A stretch of 64,000 bases of DNA from Nocardia goodfellowii (GCF_017875645.1 NZ_JAGGMR010000001.1:620001-684000); one strand, 5' to 3'. Shown: positions 9,853 through 21,734, counted from the first letter of the stretch. The notes: a model not told the origin generated them from the letters alone. Program-made: numbers and translations.

Positions 9853-9880
9853 CAAACCTCACGCCCTCACGCGAGGTTTG
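9853..9880. terminator. Possible weak terminator after the MFS gene
   Basis: CAAACCTC at 9853-9860 pairs with GAGGTTTG at 9873-9880 around a 12-base loop. The GTGAGGTT just after it also complements AACCTCAC inside the left arm region, so an operator role near gltA is possible instead. Confidence 0.4.
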
Positions 9881-10004
9881 TGAGGTTCTCCGGTGGGCAC
9901 CCTCGTGGTCGGGCCGCGTGGACAGCGACTAGCGTCTAGGTAATCGCACCGCCGTGCCGACCGCACTTCGATGCCGACGGTCCTAGCCTGAGAGGGATCC
10001 TTCC

Positions 10005-11309
<1,305 letters not shown>

Positions 11310-11343
11310 GTAATCAATCACCTATCGAAGGGGATCAGTCCGA

Positions 11344-11703
11344 ATGTCGAAGCCGGAGATCGAATTCCAGGCGGGGCCCGCGCCCACCGAACTCGTCGTC
11401 AAGGACATCATCGAGGGCGAGGGCAAGGAAGCCGTGCCCGGCGGCACCGTCGAGGTGCACTACGTGGGCGTCGAATTCGAATCCGGTGAAGAGTTCGACT
11501 CGTCGTGGAACCGCGGCGAATCCCTCGCCTTCCCGCTGCGCAATCTGATCCAGGGCTGGCAGGACGGCATCCCCGGCATGAAGGTCGGCGGCCGCCGCCA
11601 GCTGACCATCCCGCCGAAACTGGCCTACGGCGAAGCCGGCTCCGGCCACAAGCTGTCGGGCAAGACCCTGGTCTTCGTGATCGACCTGCTCGACGCGAAG
11701 TAA
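11344..11703 (+). CDS. FKBP-type peptidyl-prolyl cis-trans isomerase
   Basis: This 119-residue single-domain protein should catalyse prolyl isomerisation in the cytoplasm, since it has no signal peptide. Motifs of the FKBP pocket are visible: VEVHYVGV, FDSSWNRGE, FPL, LIQGWQDGIPGMKVGGRRQLTIPP, LAYGEAG and the closing LVFVIDLL. AAGGGG precedes the ATG by about 12 bases. It follows gltA closely and ends at a strong hairpin terminator. Confidence 0.92.
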   Translation: MSKPEIEFQAGPAPTELVVKDIIEGEGKEAVPGGTVEVHYVGVEFESGEEFDSSWNRGESLAFPLRNLIQGWQDGIPGMKVGGRRQLTIPPKLAYGEAGSGHKLSGKTLVFVIDLLDAK

Positions 11704-11715
11704 GTCGAATCCCGC

Positions 11716-11753
11716 ACCGCGGCCCGTGTTCCCACCGGAACACGGGCCGCGGT
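11716..11753. terminator. Bidirectional terminator after the FKBP gene
   Basis: Arms of 17 bases (11716-11732 and 11737-11753) pair perfectly around the loop CACC. It lies between the convergent FKBP and Uma2 genes. Read on the plus strand it is followed by a short T run at 11757-11759. Confidence 0.85.
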
Positions 11754-11778
11754 CGCTTTATCGGGCCACACCGTCGAT

Positions 11779-12360
11779 TCAGTCGACGAGATCGGTGAAG
11801 ACAATTTCCCCGATAACCATGTGCTCGAGGCGGATGTGACCCTCACGATGCACTCGGTGCAGAAAATATTCACGTGCGTACGCGTCCAGCCGGAATTCCA
11901 GCACCTCGGCTATCCGGAACTCGGCATCCAGCATGGCTACCAGGTAGAGCGGAATGCCGCTTCGCGCGTACTGGACCTTCTTATCGAGCAAGTCCTCCGC
12001 CGCCGTGGACGGGGACGAGACCTCGACGGCGATGAGCGTGTCCCCGGCCTCCGGTTTCGCACCTGGCTCATCCAGACACCGGTACACGATGACATCCGGT
12101 CGACGGAAGCTGAACTTGGGAACCCGCCACAGAACCACGTCGATACCGGTGTCAACGCGTATACACGGCTCGGTGCTCGGTAGGCGTTCGATCGCATTGG
12201 CCAGCCGACGCGCGAGCGAGTTGTGCTCCGGTATGGGGGATTCGCACACGATGACATGACCGTGCACGACCTCGATCTCCCGCGAGATGTCCTCAGGGAG
12301 TCGGCGATACTCCTCTTCGGTCATCTCATGCGGCAGCGAATCCACTGGCAGGATCGTCAT
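11779..12360 (-). CDS. Uma2 family (DUF820) restriction-endonuclease-fold protein
   Basis: This 193-residue protein has the Uma2/DUF820 pattern. The N-terminal part is MTEEEYRRLPED...IEVVHGHVIV, and the PD-(D/E)XK-like core is FRRPDVIVYRC, then LIAVEVSSPSTAAEDLLDKKVQYARSGIPLYLV. The acidic and lysine residues in those segments are the likely metal site. The family is abundant in cyanobacteria and actinobacteria; a nuclease role is predicted from the fold and its biological function is unknown. The gene is isolated, with no partner methylase or toxin-antitoxin neighbour visible. Confidence 0.85.
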   Translation of the reverse strand: MTILPVDSLPHEMTEEEYRRLPEDISREIEVVHGHVIVCESPIPEHNSLARRLANAIERLPSTEPCIRVDTGIDVVLWRVPKFSFRRPDVIVYRCLDEPGAKPEAGDTLIAVEVSSPSTAAEDLLDKKVQYARSGIPLYLVAMLDAEFRIAEVLEFRLDAYAREYFLHRVHREGHIRLEHMVIGEIVFTDLVD

Positions 12361-12451
12361 GAATGCAGGTTACCGAGCCTGTGACCGGCTGCGAGTGCAA
12401 CTTCCTGGGCAGATAGTCATGGTCGATCGCCCTCGATCGGGCATGTCAGCC

Positions 12452-13627
12452 TCATTCGCGGACGATCTCGACCGGGTCGGTCAAGGCTAGGGCGAGGGCG
12501 GATTGTTGGGCGGTGCCGCGCATCGGCAGGGCTGCCATGGCCTTGCCGGTTTGGGTGTTCAGGTTGTCGACGATGGTTTGTAGCTGGGTTACGCCGGCGG
12601 TGAGCTGGGAGATGGCGCCGGTGACCATCGCGCCGCCCTGGTCGGCCAGCTGGGGTAGGCCCTCGGCGAGTTTCGCGCCCTCGTTCAATTGCGCGCTCGC
12701 GCTCTGTAGGCGGCCGACGACGGTGCGCAGCAGGGCGCCCAGGTCGGTGTTCGGGTCGACCGCGCCGCCGACCAGGAGGTCCAGGCCGGCGAGTTGGCTG
12801 CCCGCCTGACCCGAGACGGCGCGCAGGCCTTCGAGTTTGGTGATGATGTCGGCTACGGCGGGGTCGCCGGCGAAGGGCAGGGCGCGCAGCATGGGCAGGA
12901 TCTGCTCCAAGCCGGTGCTCACCGCGCTGGCGGACTGTTGCACCTGGCCGATGGTGAGGCCGGTCGAATCCAGGGCTTGGGCGAGCTGATTCGCTTGCAG
13001 TGCCGCGCCGTCGACGGTGTCGTTGAGCAGCGCGATCGCCGACGTCAATTGCGCGGAACCAGATTTGGCGTAGTCCAGGAAGCCGAGCATTTCCTGGGCG
13101 CCGGAACCGAACTGGCCGGCGCTCGCGGCCGCGGAGTTCACGCCGGCGGCGAGCAGCTGGGCGGTGAACTGCACATTCGACAACTGCGTGCGAGCCTGGG
13201 CGACGGCGGCCAGTGCCGCGTCGACACCGCTCGCGCCGATCAGGTGCGTCACCTCGTTCGTCGCCCCGTTGACCAGATTCGGGTCCGCGTCGTCGTGCGT
13301 GGCGACGGTGACCTTCGCCCGTTGCGGTTGCGCGCCCGCCAGCGAACCCATGGAGGTGGTCAGGTCGGCGGGCAGGGTGATCACGGCGGCGTAGTCCTCG
13401 GTGCTCGCCTCGCCCGGTTTCGCCATGGTCCATTCGTAGCCGCGGCCGTCCTGTTCCAGTGCCTTGACTACGCCGGCGCCGACCGGACCGGTATCGGTGT
13501 CGATCACCGCGATTCCGGTCGGCGCGTCGTCGGAAAATACCGCGCATGCGGCGACCGTTCCGCCGAGCGCACCCGCCAGCAGCAGCGAAACAGCGAAAAG
13601 TACCGGGCGGGAGCGTTTTCCGATCAC
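12452..13627 (-). CDS. YhgE/Pip-like exported protein lacking the C-terminal membrane domain
   Basis: This 391-residue protein resembles only the N-terminal extracytoplasmic part of YhgE/Pip (phage infection protein-like) proteins. Residues 8-30 form a membrane anchor or a lipoprotein signal, since V-A-A-C fits a lipobox. Then comes GIAVIDTDTGPVGAGVVKAL and a long helical, Ala/Gln/Leu-rich region (about 140-380) of the coiled type that precedes the membrane domain in full-length relatives. The stop falls at DPVEIVRE, where family members normally continue into five or six membrane segments. It may be a truncated remnant or a free-standing version. The start is GTG and the Shine-Dalgarno sequence is weak. 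Confidence 0.65.
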   Translation of the reverse strand: MIGKRSRPVLFAVSLLLAGALGGTVAACAVFSDDAPTGIAVIDTDTGPVGAGVVKALEQDGRGYEWTMAKPGEASTEDYAAVITLPADLTTSMGSLAGAQPQRAKVTVATHDDADPNLVNGATNEVTHLIGASGVDAALAAVAQARTQLSNVQFTAQLLAAGVNSAAASAGQFGSGAQEMLGFLDYAKSGSAQLTSAIALLNDTVDGAALQANQLAQALDSTGLTIGQVQQSASAVSTGLEQILPMLRALPFAGDPAVADIITKLEGLRAVSGQAGSQLAGLDLLVGGAVDPNTDLGALLRTVVGRLQSASAQLNEGAKLAEGLPQLADQGGAMVTGAISQLTAGVTQLQTIVDNLNTQTGKAMAALPMRGTAQQSALALALTDPVEIVRE

Positions 13628-13698
13628 CGGGAAACCCTATGGGTGTGAATTAACGCCTTCACCCGCGTTTCCATAAATGTTCGGTAAGGGCGCGACCC

Positions 13699-15578
<1,880 letters not shown>

Positions 15579-15878
15579 CAGCGATTTTCGGACAGTAGTG
15601 CACAGGTGTTTTCCTGCGACACACCGCAATTCGACACGCCGTAGATCGAGTACGTTCGAGTCGAACAGAGCAGATTAGCGGGTGCGGCGCGTTTTGGGCC
15701 GACATTCGGCCCGCGTGTCTTGCCTCGAGAACAACAACTGTGCACTACTGTTTCGCAAAGCGGTGCGAGCTCCCGGCCCGCAGGCGGTAGCGCAGCGTGA
15801 CCACGAAGGCACAGCGAGCGCCGCCGATTCAACACAGCAGTGGGCGGTGTCGCGAGCCGACGCGATAAGGAGGTAACG
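15579..15878. other. Gene-free spacer upstream of sepH
   Basis: This 300-base spacer most likely holds the sepH promoter. It contains the odd-length palindrome GTTCGA-G-TCGAAC at 15654-15666 and a strong Shine-Dalgarno sequence at 15867-15873. I see no credible ORF in it. Confidence 0.5.
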
Positions 15879-17036
15879 GTGCGTGAACTTCGAGTGATCG
15901 GGGTGACGCCCGACTCCACGCACATCGTGTGCATCGACACCGAGACCGGAAACAAGTATCGGCTGCCCGCCGACGACAAACTTCGAGCCGCAGCCCGCGG
16001 AGACCTTGCCCGATTCGGCCAGATTGAGATCGAGATGGAAGCAACTATGCGTCCCCGCGATATTCAAGCTCGTATCCGTGCCGGGGCCTCCGTAGAACAA
16101 GTCACCGAAGAGTCCGGCATGCCCGCCAGCCGGGTGGAGCGGTTCGCCTATCCGGTGCTGCTGGAACGCGCCCGGGCCGCCGAGCTCGCGCAGAAGGCGC
16201 ATCCGGTGCGGCCCGACGGCCCCGCCGTGGAAACCCTGATCGATATCGTCACCGCCGCGTTCACCGAGCGCGGGCACACCCTCGACAATGCCGAGTGGGA
16301 TGCCTGGAAGGACGAGAAGGGTTACTGGGTCGCCCAGTTGCAGTGGCAGAACGGGCATTCCGAGATCGCCGCGCACTGGCGCTACCAGCCCGACGCGCAT
16401 GGCGGTTCGGTGTCCCCCCTCGACGATCCCGCCGCCGACCTGGTCGATCCCGATTTCGGCCGCGCACTGCGTGGTCTGGCCACCATCCTGCCCGCCGCGG
16501 CCGAAATCGAAGCGGCCGCGCCGGAGCCGGAGCCGGTGGTGGCCGAAACTCCGTCGCCCCGCCCCGCCGAGACTCGCCCGGCCACGCGCGAGGCCCTGGT
16601 CCCGCCGCGTCCGGCGGCCCGGCAGGCCCAGCCCGCGATGGACGAGTACTACGAACCGCAGCGCGCCGTCGCCGCGGGCGGGAGCGCTGCCGCGATTCCG
16701 GCGGCGAGCACGCCGCCCCCGGCCGCGCCCGCTACACCGGCACCCGCGCCCGCAGCACCGAGCACGCCCGCTGTCGCCGCGGGTACCAGCACCGCTCCGG
16801 CCGCGGGCGGCGCCGCGCCCGTGCAGCCCGCCACCGCGCCGCCGAGCACCCCGGCCGCACCGGCACCAGAGCCCGCACCCGCGGCCGCTACCGCTGCTGC
16901 CACCGCCAATCCCGCTCCGGCCGAGAAGAAGCCCGCCAAGCCGGCCCCGGCCAAAACCGCGCGCAACAAGCGCGGCAAGGCGCCGATGCCGTCCTGGGAA
17001 GACGTGCTGCTCGGCGTCCGCAGCTCCGGCCACTAA
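15879..17036 (+). CDS. sepH: Cell division protein SepH
   Basis: This 385-residue protein should act at the FtsZ ring, as SepH does in Streptomyces and mycobacteria. The N-terminal DUF3071 domain is clear. It begins VRELRVIGVTPDSTHIVC and contains the helix-turn-helix-like segment TMRPRDIQARIRAGASVEQVTEESGMPASRVERFAYPVLLERARAAELAQ. A second conserved block holds HTLDNAEWDAWKDEKGYW. From about residue 205 the chain is an Ala/Pro-rich disordered linker, ending in RNKRGKAPMPSWEDVLLGVRS, the conserved C-terminal motif. The start is GTG, with AAGGAGG five bases upstream. Confidence 0.9.
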   Translation: MRELRVIGVTPDSTHIVCIDTETGNKYRLPADDKLRAAARGDLARFGQIEIEMEATMRPRDIQARIRAGASVEQVTEESGMPASRVERFAYPVLLERARAAELAQKAHPVRPDGPAVETLIDIVTAAFTERGHTLDNAEWDAWKDEKGYWVAQLQWQNGHSEIAAHWRYQPDAHGGSVSPLDDPAADLVDPDFGRALRGLATILPAAAEIEAAAPEPEPVVAETPSPRPAETRPATREALVPPRPAARQAQPAMDEYYEPQRAVAAGGSAAAIPAASTPPPAAPATPAPAPAAPSTPAVAAGTSTAPAAGGAAPVQPATAPPSTPAAPAPEPAPAAATAAATANPAPAEKKPAKPAPAKTARNKRGKAPMPSWEDVLLGVRSSGH

Positions 17037-17388
17037 CTTCCGTACACCCCACGAATTACCCGACGCGCCAACTTATTTCGATAGCACATGGGTAACTCGT
17101 CGCGTACCAGCTGAACTTCGCCTCCCAGCAAACCGTCGGCCGCGACGTTAGCTGCTGCGCCTGGCCCGAAGGCGCGGAGCGGCGGATGAGCTATTCGGAT
17201 TTTGAGTCTCCCTGGCGTGTTCGCACGCCGAACCGGCGGCATCGATCGCCTTGTGCGGGTAGATTTTGATGTGAGTCGTCGACACACAAGTCGGTGGCGG
17301 GCAGTTCGCGGTAGCCGGAAGGTGTTCACCGACACCAAGAGTTGCTAAGAATTTGCGACGCGGGTGCAACCATCGGGAGGTGCCGTCA
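17037..17388. other. Gene-free spacer between sepH and the DUF6928 gene
   Basis: This 352-base stretch has no credible ORF. A weak AT-richer segment near 17260-17360 is the probable promoter region of the following gene, which has GGGAGG at 17375-17380. I see no strong hairpin. Confidence 0.5.
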
Positions 17389-18135
17389 ATGCTGTCCAAA
17401 GCCTCGACTCTCTGGTACGTCGACGCCCCCGACCCGTTGGCGGTGTTGCGAGATCACCGCGACCCGGACCCCGAAGCCGCACTGGCACTGGCCAAACAGC
17501 TGCACTCCGACCGGGACGTGCTGCCGATCATGGTCGGCACGCTCGCCGGATGCGCGGGCCCGGCCGTCAGCGAGGTGTACATCGGCTGCTATCCCGGGCT
17601 CACCCTGCTGTGCTCGGCGCAGGCCGCGCTCATCCGCCCCACCTCGCTGCCGGAATTGCTGGTGCGCCCGCTCGCCTCGGAACACACCTACCTGATCGCC
17701 TTCGATTCCGCCTACGCCTGGGGCTCTTACGCGCATTGGGAGCGCGGCGAGTTCCGCCGCGCCTTCAGCTCCACCCGGGTGAACATCCTGGAAGACGAAG
17801 GCCTGCCGCTGGTGTGGGAACGCCCGTACTGGGCGGGCGAACATCCGGTGCGCTGGCGGGCCGGCGAACTACCCGACCCGCAGATGCTGCCCTTCGATCC
17901 GCCCGACTTCGCCGACGCCGCCAACGACGAGTGGCTCGGTTTCCGATACCGCGCCCCCGCTGCCGCGGACGCGCTGACCCCGCGCGATATCGCGGTCTGC
18001 GGGTTCACGCTCTACCCGAAGGGGCAGGCGCCGGACCCGGCCACGCTGCTGCCGCCGGAAGAAGCCGAGCTATCCGTGCGGCCACAGCGCCGCAGCATTC
18101 TGCACTGGATCCGCGGGCGCGACCGCGTCTCCTGA
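17389..18135 (+). CDS. DUF6928 family protein
   Basis: This 248-residue cytoplasmic protein has no signal peptide or membrane segment. Patterns shared with the actinobacterial DUF6928 family are visible in order: LWYVDAPDPLAVLR at the start, VSEVYIGCYPGLTLLCS, PTSLPELLVRPL, AYAWGSYAHWERGEFRRAFSS, EDEGLPLVWERPYWAGEHP and LPFDPPDFADAANDEWLGF. The biochemical role of the family is not known to me. The ATG at 17389 with GGGAGG upstream is preferred over an in-frame codon at 17353. It is convergent with the DUF2537 and methyltransferase pair. Confidence 0.75.
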   Translation: MLSKASTLWYVDAPDPLAVLRDHRDPDPEAALALAKQLHSDRDVLPIMVGTLAGCAGPAVSEVYIGCYPGLTLLCSAQAALIRPTSLPELLVRPLASEHTYLIAFDSAYAWGSYAHWERGEFRRAFSSTRVNILEDEGLPLVWERPYWAGEHPVRWRAGELPDPQMLPFDPPDFADAANDEWLGFRYRAPAAADALTPRDIAVCGFTLYPKGQAPDPATLLPPEEAELSVRPQRRSILHWIRGRDRVS

Positions 18136-18137
18136 CC

Positions 18138-18422
18138 TCAGCCGAAAACGAGACCGACGAACAGCGCGAACCAGGCCAGCAGCACCCCGGCCGCGAGGCC
18201 CGCGATCACCCATCTGGTCACCGGCACGCCGCGCCAGCGCCATGCGGTCGGCGCGGCCCCACCTGCCGCGACCAGATTCACCACGATCGACAGCAGCGGA
18301 TGTACCCGCGCCAGCGCGTCGCCGAAGGAAAAGACCGCCGCCGCGGTCAGCAACGCGATCAGCACCGACACGGTGATGCCGGATGCCCACGGTGTCGGAT
18401 CGCGATAGTCCCCTGGATTCAC
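18138..18422 (-). CDS. DUF2537 family small membrane protein
   Basis: This 94-residue protein is almost entirely hydrophobic, with about three membrane segments (residues near 13-34, 42-60 and 70-93). It matches the small membrane protein found beside the SpoU-type methyltransferase in mycobacteria (DUF2537). Its GTG start overlaps the methyltransferase stop in GTGA, so the two are translationally coupled. The function is unknown. Confidence 0.75.
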   Translation of the reverse strand: MNPGDYRDPTPWASGITVSVLIALLTAAAVFSFGDALARVHPLLSIVVNLVAAGGAAPTAWRWRGVPVTRWVIAGLAAGVLLAWFALFVGLVFG

Positions 18423-19222
18423 GATGTCCTCACCCGCTCATAGAACGCCATCGCCGCGGCCGTCGCCACATTGAGCGAATCGGTGCCCGGCGACATCGGG
18501 ATCCGCGCCCGGACGTCGGTCGCCCGCATGGCTTCTTCGGTCAGTCCCGGGCCCTCGGCCCCCAGCAGCAAGGCGACCCGCTCCCCGGTCATCGCGGTAG
18601 CGAGATTCGCCGCGTCCGGATGCGGGGTCAACGCGATGATCTGGAAGCCTTTGCCGCGCAGAATATCCAGGCCCGCGGGCCATTCGGGGACGGACGCGAA
18701 CGGCACCCGCAGCACATGCCCCATGGATACGCGCACGGCGCGACGATACAGCGGGTCGGCGCAGCGATCCCCGAACAACACCGCCTCGGCGCCCAGGCCG
18801 GCCGCATTACGGAACATGGATCCGAGGTTCTCGTGGTCGTTCACGCCCTCCAGCACCGCGACGGTCCGCGCGTCCGCGAGCACCTCGTCCAGGGTCAGTT
18901 CCCGGGGGCGGGGCGCGACCGCGAGCACGCCCCGATTGAGATGGAACCCCACCACCTCGGCCATCACCTCGGCACTGGCCCGGTAGTACGGCACCGCCAC
19001 CCCGGCCAGGTCCGCCGCCAGTTGCTCATACCGCTTGCCCACCCCGAGCAGGGCACTCGGCGTGAACCGCGAATCCAGCATCCGCTGCACCACAACCACC
19101 CCCTCCGCGATTACCAGCCCCTTCCGCCCGGGCAGATCCGGTCTGCGGTCGGCGGAGGAGAGATCGCGGAAATCGTCGACCCGCGGATCCGCGGGATCGT
19201 CGATATCGATCACTTCAGCCAC
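18419..19222 (-). CDS. SpoU/TrmH-family RNA 2'-O-methyltransferase
   Basis: This 267-residue enzyme should transfer methyl from SAM to a ribose 2'-hydroxyl of tRNA or rRNA. The N-terminal substrate-binding part contains GLVIAEGVVVVQRML. The SPOUT knot motifs are EGVNDHENLGSMFRNAAGLGAEAVLFGD (motif 1), LLLGAEGPGLTEEAM (motif 2) and RIPMSPGTDSLNVATAAAMAFYE (motif 3), which form the deep trefoil knot and bind SAM. The GTG at 19222 is chosen because MAEVIDIDDPADPRVDDFRDL is the conserved start and a much longer upstream reading would be antisense to eis. The RNA target is unknown. Confidence 0.88.
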   Translation of the reverse strand: MAEVIDIDDPADPRVDDFRDLSSADRRPDLPGRKGLVIAEGVVVVQRMLDSRFTPSALLGVGKRYEQLAADLAGVAVPYYRASAEVMAEVVGFHLNRGVLAVAPRPRELTLDEVLADARTVAVLEGVNDHENLGSMFRNAAGLGAEAVLFGDRCADPLYRRAVRVSMGHVLRVPFASVPEWPAGLDILRGKGFQIIALTPHPDAANLATAMTGERVALLLGAEGPGLTEEAMRATDVRARIPMSPGTDSLNVATAAAMAFYERVRTS

Positions 19223-19321
19223 GGCCCCATCCTGCCTGGTCGGCCGCTCGCGCCCGCACACCGGTGGCCGAGCGTGCGAAATCGGATGCGGACTCGGGGT
19301 AAAGCATGGGATGGTCGGATG

Positions 19322-20527
19322 ATGACGATGGGATCCGAGATCACTATCCGTTCGGCCACCGCCGCGGACGCGGAGCAGATCTGGCGGCTGGGGGCGACCT
19401 CGTTCACCTGGCGATCCGATCAGGCGTACAAAGACCGGGCCGCCCTCCTGTTCCCGCCGGAGGACGCGATCGTCGCCGTCGACGGCGACCGGGTCGTCGG
19501 GCACTCCAAGGCGCGGACGATGACGATGACCGTGCCGGGTGAGCGGACGGTGGAAGCCACCGGCATCGCGGGGGTCGCGGTGGCGCCGAATTATCGACGC
19601 CGCGGGATTCTGCGGGCGATGTACACCGAGCAGCACCGCCGCACCGAGGACGCCGGGCTGCCGCTGACCATCTTCACCGCCAGCCAGGGCAGCATCTACG
19701 GGCGGTTCGGCTACGGTCCGACGGTCCGGGAGAACCGGGTCACCATCGATCGGCGGTTCGCCGAATTCCTGCCGACCACACCGGATCCGGGCGGTGTCGA
19801 ACTCGCCGACCTGGCGGACACGCACGAGCAGATCAAAGCCGTCTACGACCGGTGGCGGCGGCTCACCCCGGGCGTGCAGGCCCGCCCCGACGCGTCCTGG
19901 GAGATCCGGTTCAGCGATCCGGAGTCGTGGCGTGGCGGCGGCACCGATCTGTTCGTCCTACTGCACCAGGACGGCTTCGCCCTCTACCGCTACCACCACC
20001 GTGACACCGGGACGGACGTGGAGATCGTGGAAATGCGCACGGTGACCACCGAGGCGCACGTCGCGATCTGGCGGGCGCTGTTCGGACTCGAGCTCGTCGA
20101 GCGGATCGAAACGGTGCTCACCGAGCATGACCCGCTCCCCTATCTGCTGACCGATCTGCGGCTGGTCAAGACCGCCGCCCGTTACGACGCGCTGTGGCTG
20201 CGGCTGATGGACGTCCCGGCCGCGCTGACCGCCCGGGCCTATCGCGCGGATCTGGATGTCGTTCTGGCCGTGCATGATCCGTTCCGCGACGCGGGCGGCA
20301 CGTTCGCGCTCACGGTGCGGGACGGCCATGCCGAATGCGCGCCGACGACCCGGGCCGCGGATTTCGAACTCGGCATCGATGTACTGGGCAGCATGTATCT
20401 CGGGGCCTATCCGGCGCGGGTGTTCGCCGCGGCGAACCGCTTGCAGGTCAAGGACTCCGGCAAACTGCACTCCCTGGAACTCGCCTTCTCGGCGGAACGT
20501 GACGCGGAGCTCGGCTGGCACTTCTGA
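19322..20527 (+). CDS. eis: Eis-family N-acetyltransferase
   Basis: This 401-residue protein matches Eis in length and layout: an N-terminal GNAT domain, a second GNAT-like domain and a C-terminal SCP2-like domain. The acetyl-CoA loop VAVAPNYRRRGILRAMYTEQHRR is near residues 80-102. The catalytic Tyr lies in SIYGRFGYGP. The conserved DPLPYLLTDLRLV and LWLRLMDVPAALTARAY follow. The C terminus ends in Phe, as in Eis, where the carboxylate takes part in catalysis. Eis acetylates many amines, including aminoglycosides. Three clustered ATGs (19319, 19322, 19328) leave the exact start open. Confidence 0.9.
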   Translation: MTMGSEITIRSATAADAEQIWRLGATSFTWRSDQAYKDRAALLFPPEDAIVAVDGDRVVGHSKARTMTMTVPGERTVEATGIAGVAVAPNYRRRGILRAMYTEQHRRTEDAGLPLTIFTASQGSIYGRFGYGPTVRENRVTIDRRFAEFLPTTPDPGGVELADLADTHEQIKAVYDRWRRLTPGVQARPDASWEIRFSDPESWRGGGTDLFVLLHQDGFALYRYHHRDTGTDVEIVEMRTVTTEAHVAIWRALFGLELVERIETVLTEHDPLPYLLTDLRLVKTAARYDALWLRLMDVPAALTARAYRADLDVVLAVHDPFRDAGGTFALTVRDGHAECAPTTRAADFELGIDVLGSMYLGAYPARVFAAANRLQVKDSGKLHSLELAFSAERDAELGWHF

Positions 20528-20574
20528 GACCTCGGTCCCAGCTTCCTGTCAGAATCCCGTCGTATCCTGGGGCC

Positions 20575-20988
20575 ATGAAGCCGATTCAGCTGATTCTCAA
20601 CATCCTCTGGCTCATCTTCGCCGGTTTTTGGATGGCGGTCGGCTATGTCATCGCCGGTGTCATCTGCTGCATCCTGATCATCACGATCCCGTGGGGCATC
20701 GCGTCGTTCCGGATCGCGGCCTATGCGCTGTGGCCGTTCGGGCGCAGCGCCGTGGAGAAACCGGGCGTGCGGCCCGGTTCGATGGTCGGCAACGTCATCT
20801 GGTTCATCTTCGCGGGCTGGTGGCTGGCGCTCGGCCATCTGCTGACCAGCATCCCGCTGTTCGTCTCGATCATCGGCATCCCGTTCGGGTGGGCGAACCT
20901 CAAGATGATCCCGCTGTCGCTGTTCCCGCTGGGGCGCGAAATCGTCGAGAGCGACCAGCCCTTCGGCGCCCGGGAGTACGCCCGGTAA
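20575..20988 (+). CDS. YccF domain inner-membrane protein
   Basis: This 137-residue protein consists of two YccF-type repeats. Each begins with an N-I/L-W-F/L-I-F-A-G-W/F-W segment (ILNILWLIFAGFWMAVGY and VIWFIFAGWWLALGH) and continues to a GIA/GIP-F motif, the second reading IIGIPFGWANLKMI. Four membrane segments are likely. The family function is unknown. It follows eis by 47 bases and could be in the same transcript. Confidence 0.88.
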   Translation: MKPIQLILNILWLIFAGFWMAVGYVIAGVICCILIITIPWGIASFRIAAYALWPFGRSAVEKPGVRPGSMVGNVIWFIFAGWWLALGHLLTSIPLFVSIIGIPFGWANLKMIPLSLFPLGREIVESDQPFGAREYAR

Positions 20989-20994
20989 ACGCCG

Positions 20995-21432
20995 CTACTC
21001 GGAGTCGGTGACGATCTGCTTCATGATGCCGACGGCGCGGGACAGCACGACCAGTTGCTCGTCGGTGAGCTGGGAGAGCTGCTCGGTCATCCAGGCTTCG
21101 CGAGCGCTGGCCTCGTCGTCGATCAGGGCGCGGCCCGCGTCGGAGAGCGAGACGATGATCTGCCGGCCGTCGGTGGGGTGTGGTTTGCGCTCCACCAGTT
21201 CCAGGTCGGTGAGCGAGGCGATCACCCGGGTCATCGACGGTGGTTGCACCCGCTCCTTGGCGGCCAGCGCCCCCGGGGTCATCGCGCCGTCACGGTGCAA
21301 GGTGGCCAGGGCGGACAGCTGAGTCAACGAGATCTGAGCATCGGCACGGCGGCCCCGCAGATGTCGCGTCAGCCGGACCACGGCGAGCGAGAGCTCGCCC
21401 GCGAGGGCTCGAACATCCGATGGCGTTGTCAC
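20995..21432 (-). CDS. MarR-family transcriptional regulator
   Basis: This 145-residue protein has the MarR winged helix: ISLTQLSALATLHRDGAMTPGALAAKERVQPPSMTRVIASLTDLELVERKPHPTDGRQIIVSLSDAGRALI covers the helix-turn-helix and the DGRQ wing. It resembles the mycobacterial MarR located near the same methyltransferase (Rv0880-like). The GTG start faces the DUF2530 gene, 62 bases away, which is a plausible target together with its own promoter. The ligand is unknown. Confidence 0.88.
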   Translation of the reverse strand: MTTPSDVRALAGELSLAVVRLTRHLRGRRADAQISLTQLSALATLHRDGAMTPGALAAKERVQPPSMTRVIASLTDLELVERKPHPTDGRQIIVSLSDAGRALIDDEASAREAWMTEQLSQLTDEQLVVLSRAVGIMKQIVTDSE

Positions 21433-21494
21433 AAGCGCAAACGATACGGGACCTGTGCAAAGCGGGCGGGTGGTTCGGTAGCTAGGCTTGCTGG

Positions 21495-21734
21495 GTGACC
21501 CAGAAAGTTCCGGAGATCCCGCCGCGCTTCACCGATCCGCGCCCGGTTCTGGCGGTCGGTAGTGCGCTGTGGCTCATCGCGACCATCGTGGTGTGGGTCA
21601 GCGGGGACCGCTGGGAATCGTTGCGGCCGGTGTGCCTGATGGGAATGGCGGTCGGGCTGCTCGGGCTGACGATCTTCCTGATCCAGCGGCGCGGGGCTCG
21701 CCGCGGCGACAAGGGTGCGCAGACCGGGCTCTAA
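21495..21734 (+). CDS. DUF2530 family small membrane protein
   Basis: This 79-residue protein has two membrane segments (about 18-36 and 46-63), preceded by the conserved VPEIPPRFTDPRPVLAVG and followed by a basic tail. This matches the DUF2530 family of mycobacteria and nocardiae. The start is GTG. Its TAA stop shares bases with the TAG stop of the convergent ceramidase gene in the tetranucleotide CTAA at 21731-21734. The function is unknown. Confidence 0.75.
   Translation: MTQKVPEIPPRFTDPRPVLAVGSALWLIATIVVWVSGDRWESLRPVCLMGMAVGLLGLTIFLIQRRGARRGDKGAQTGL

Noticed and set aside
12417..13547. A frameshifted continuation of the YhgE/Pip-like gene in another frame
   Set aside because: The overlapping frame is Arg/Gly/Pro-rich without hydrophobic segments, so it does not restore the missing membrane domain.
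15654..15666. A LexA-type SOS box before sepH
   Set aside because: The order is GTTCGA-TCGAAC, the reverse of the actinobacterial TCGAAC-N4-GTTCGA arrangement, and the spacing is wrong.
15675..17033. A 452-codon minus-strand ORF opposite sepH
   Set aside because: It is a high-GC shadow of the Ala/Pro-rich sepH linker, made almost only of Gly, Arg and Ala, with no start site or family pattern.
17033..17338. A 101-codon minus-strand ORF between sepH and the DUF6928 gene
   Set aside because: It has no ribosome site, signal or family similarity, and its reading overlaps the sepH stop.
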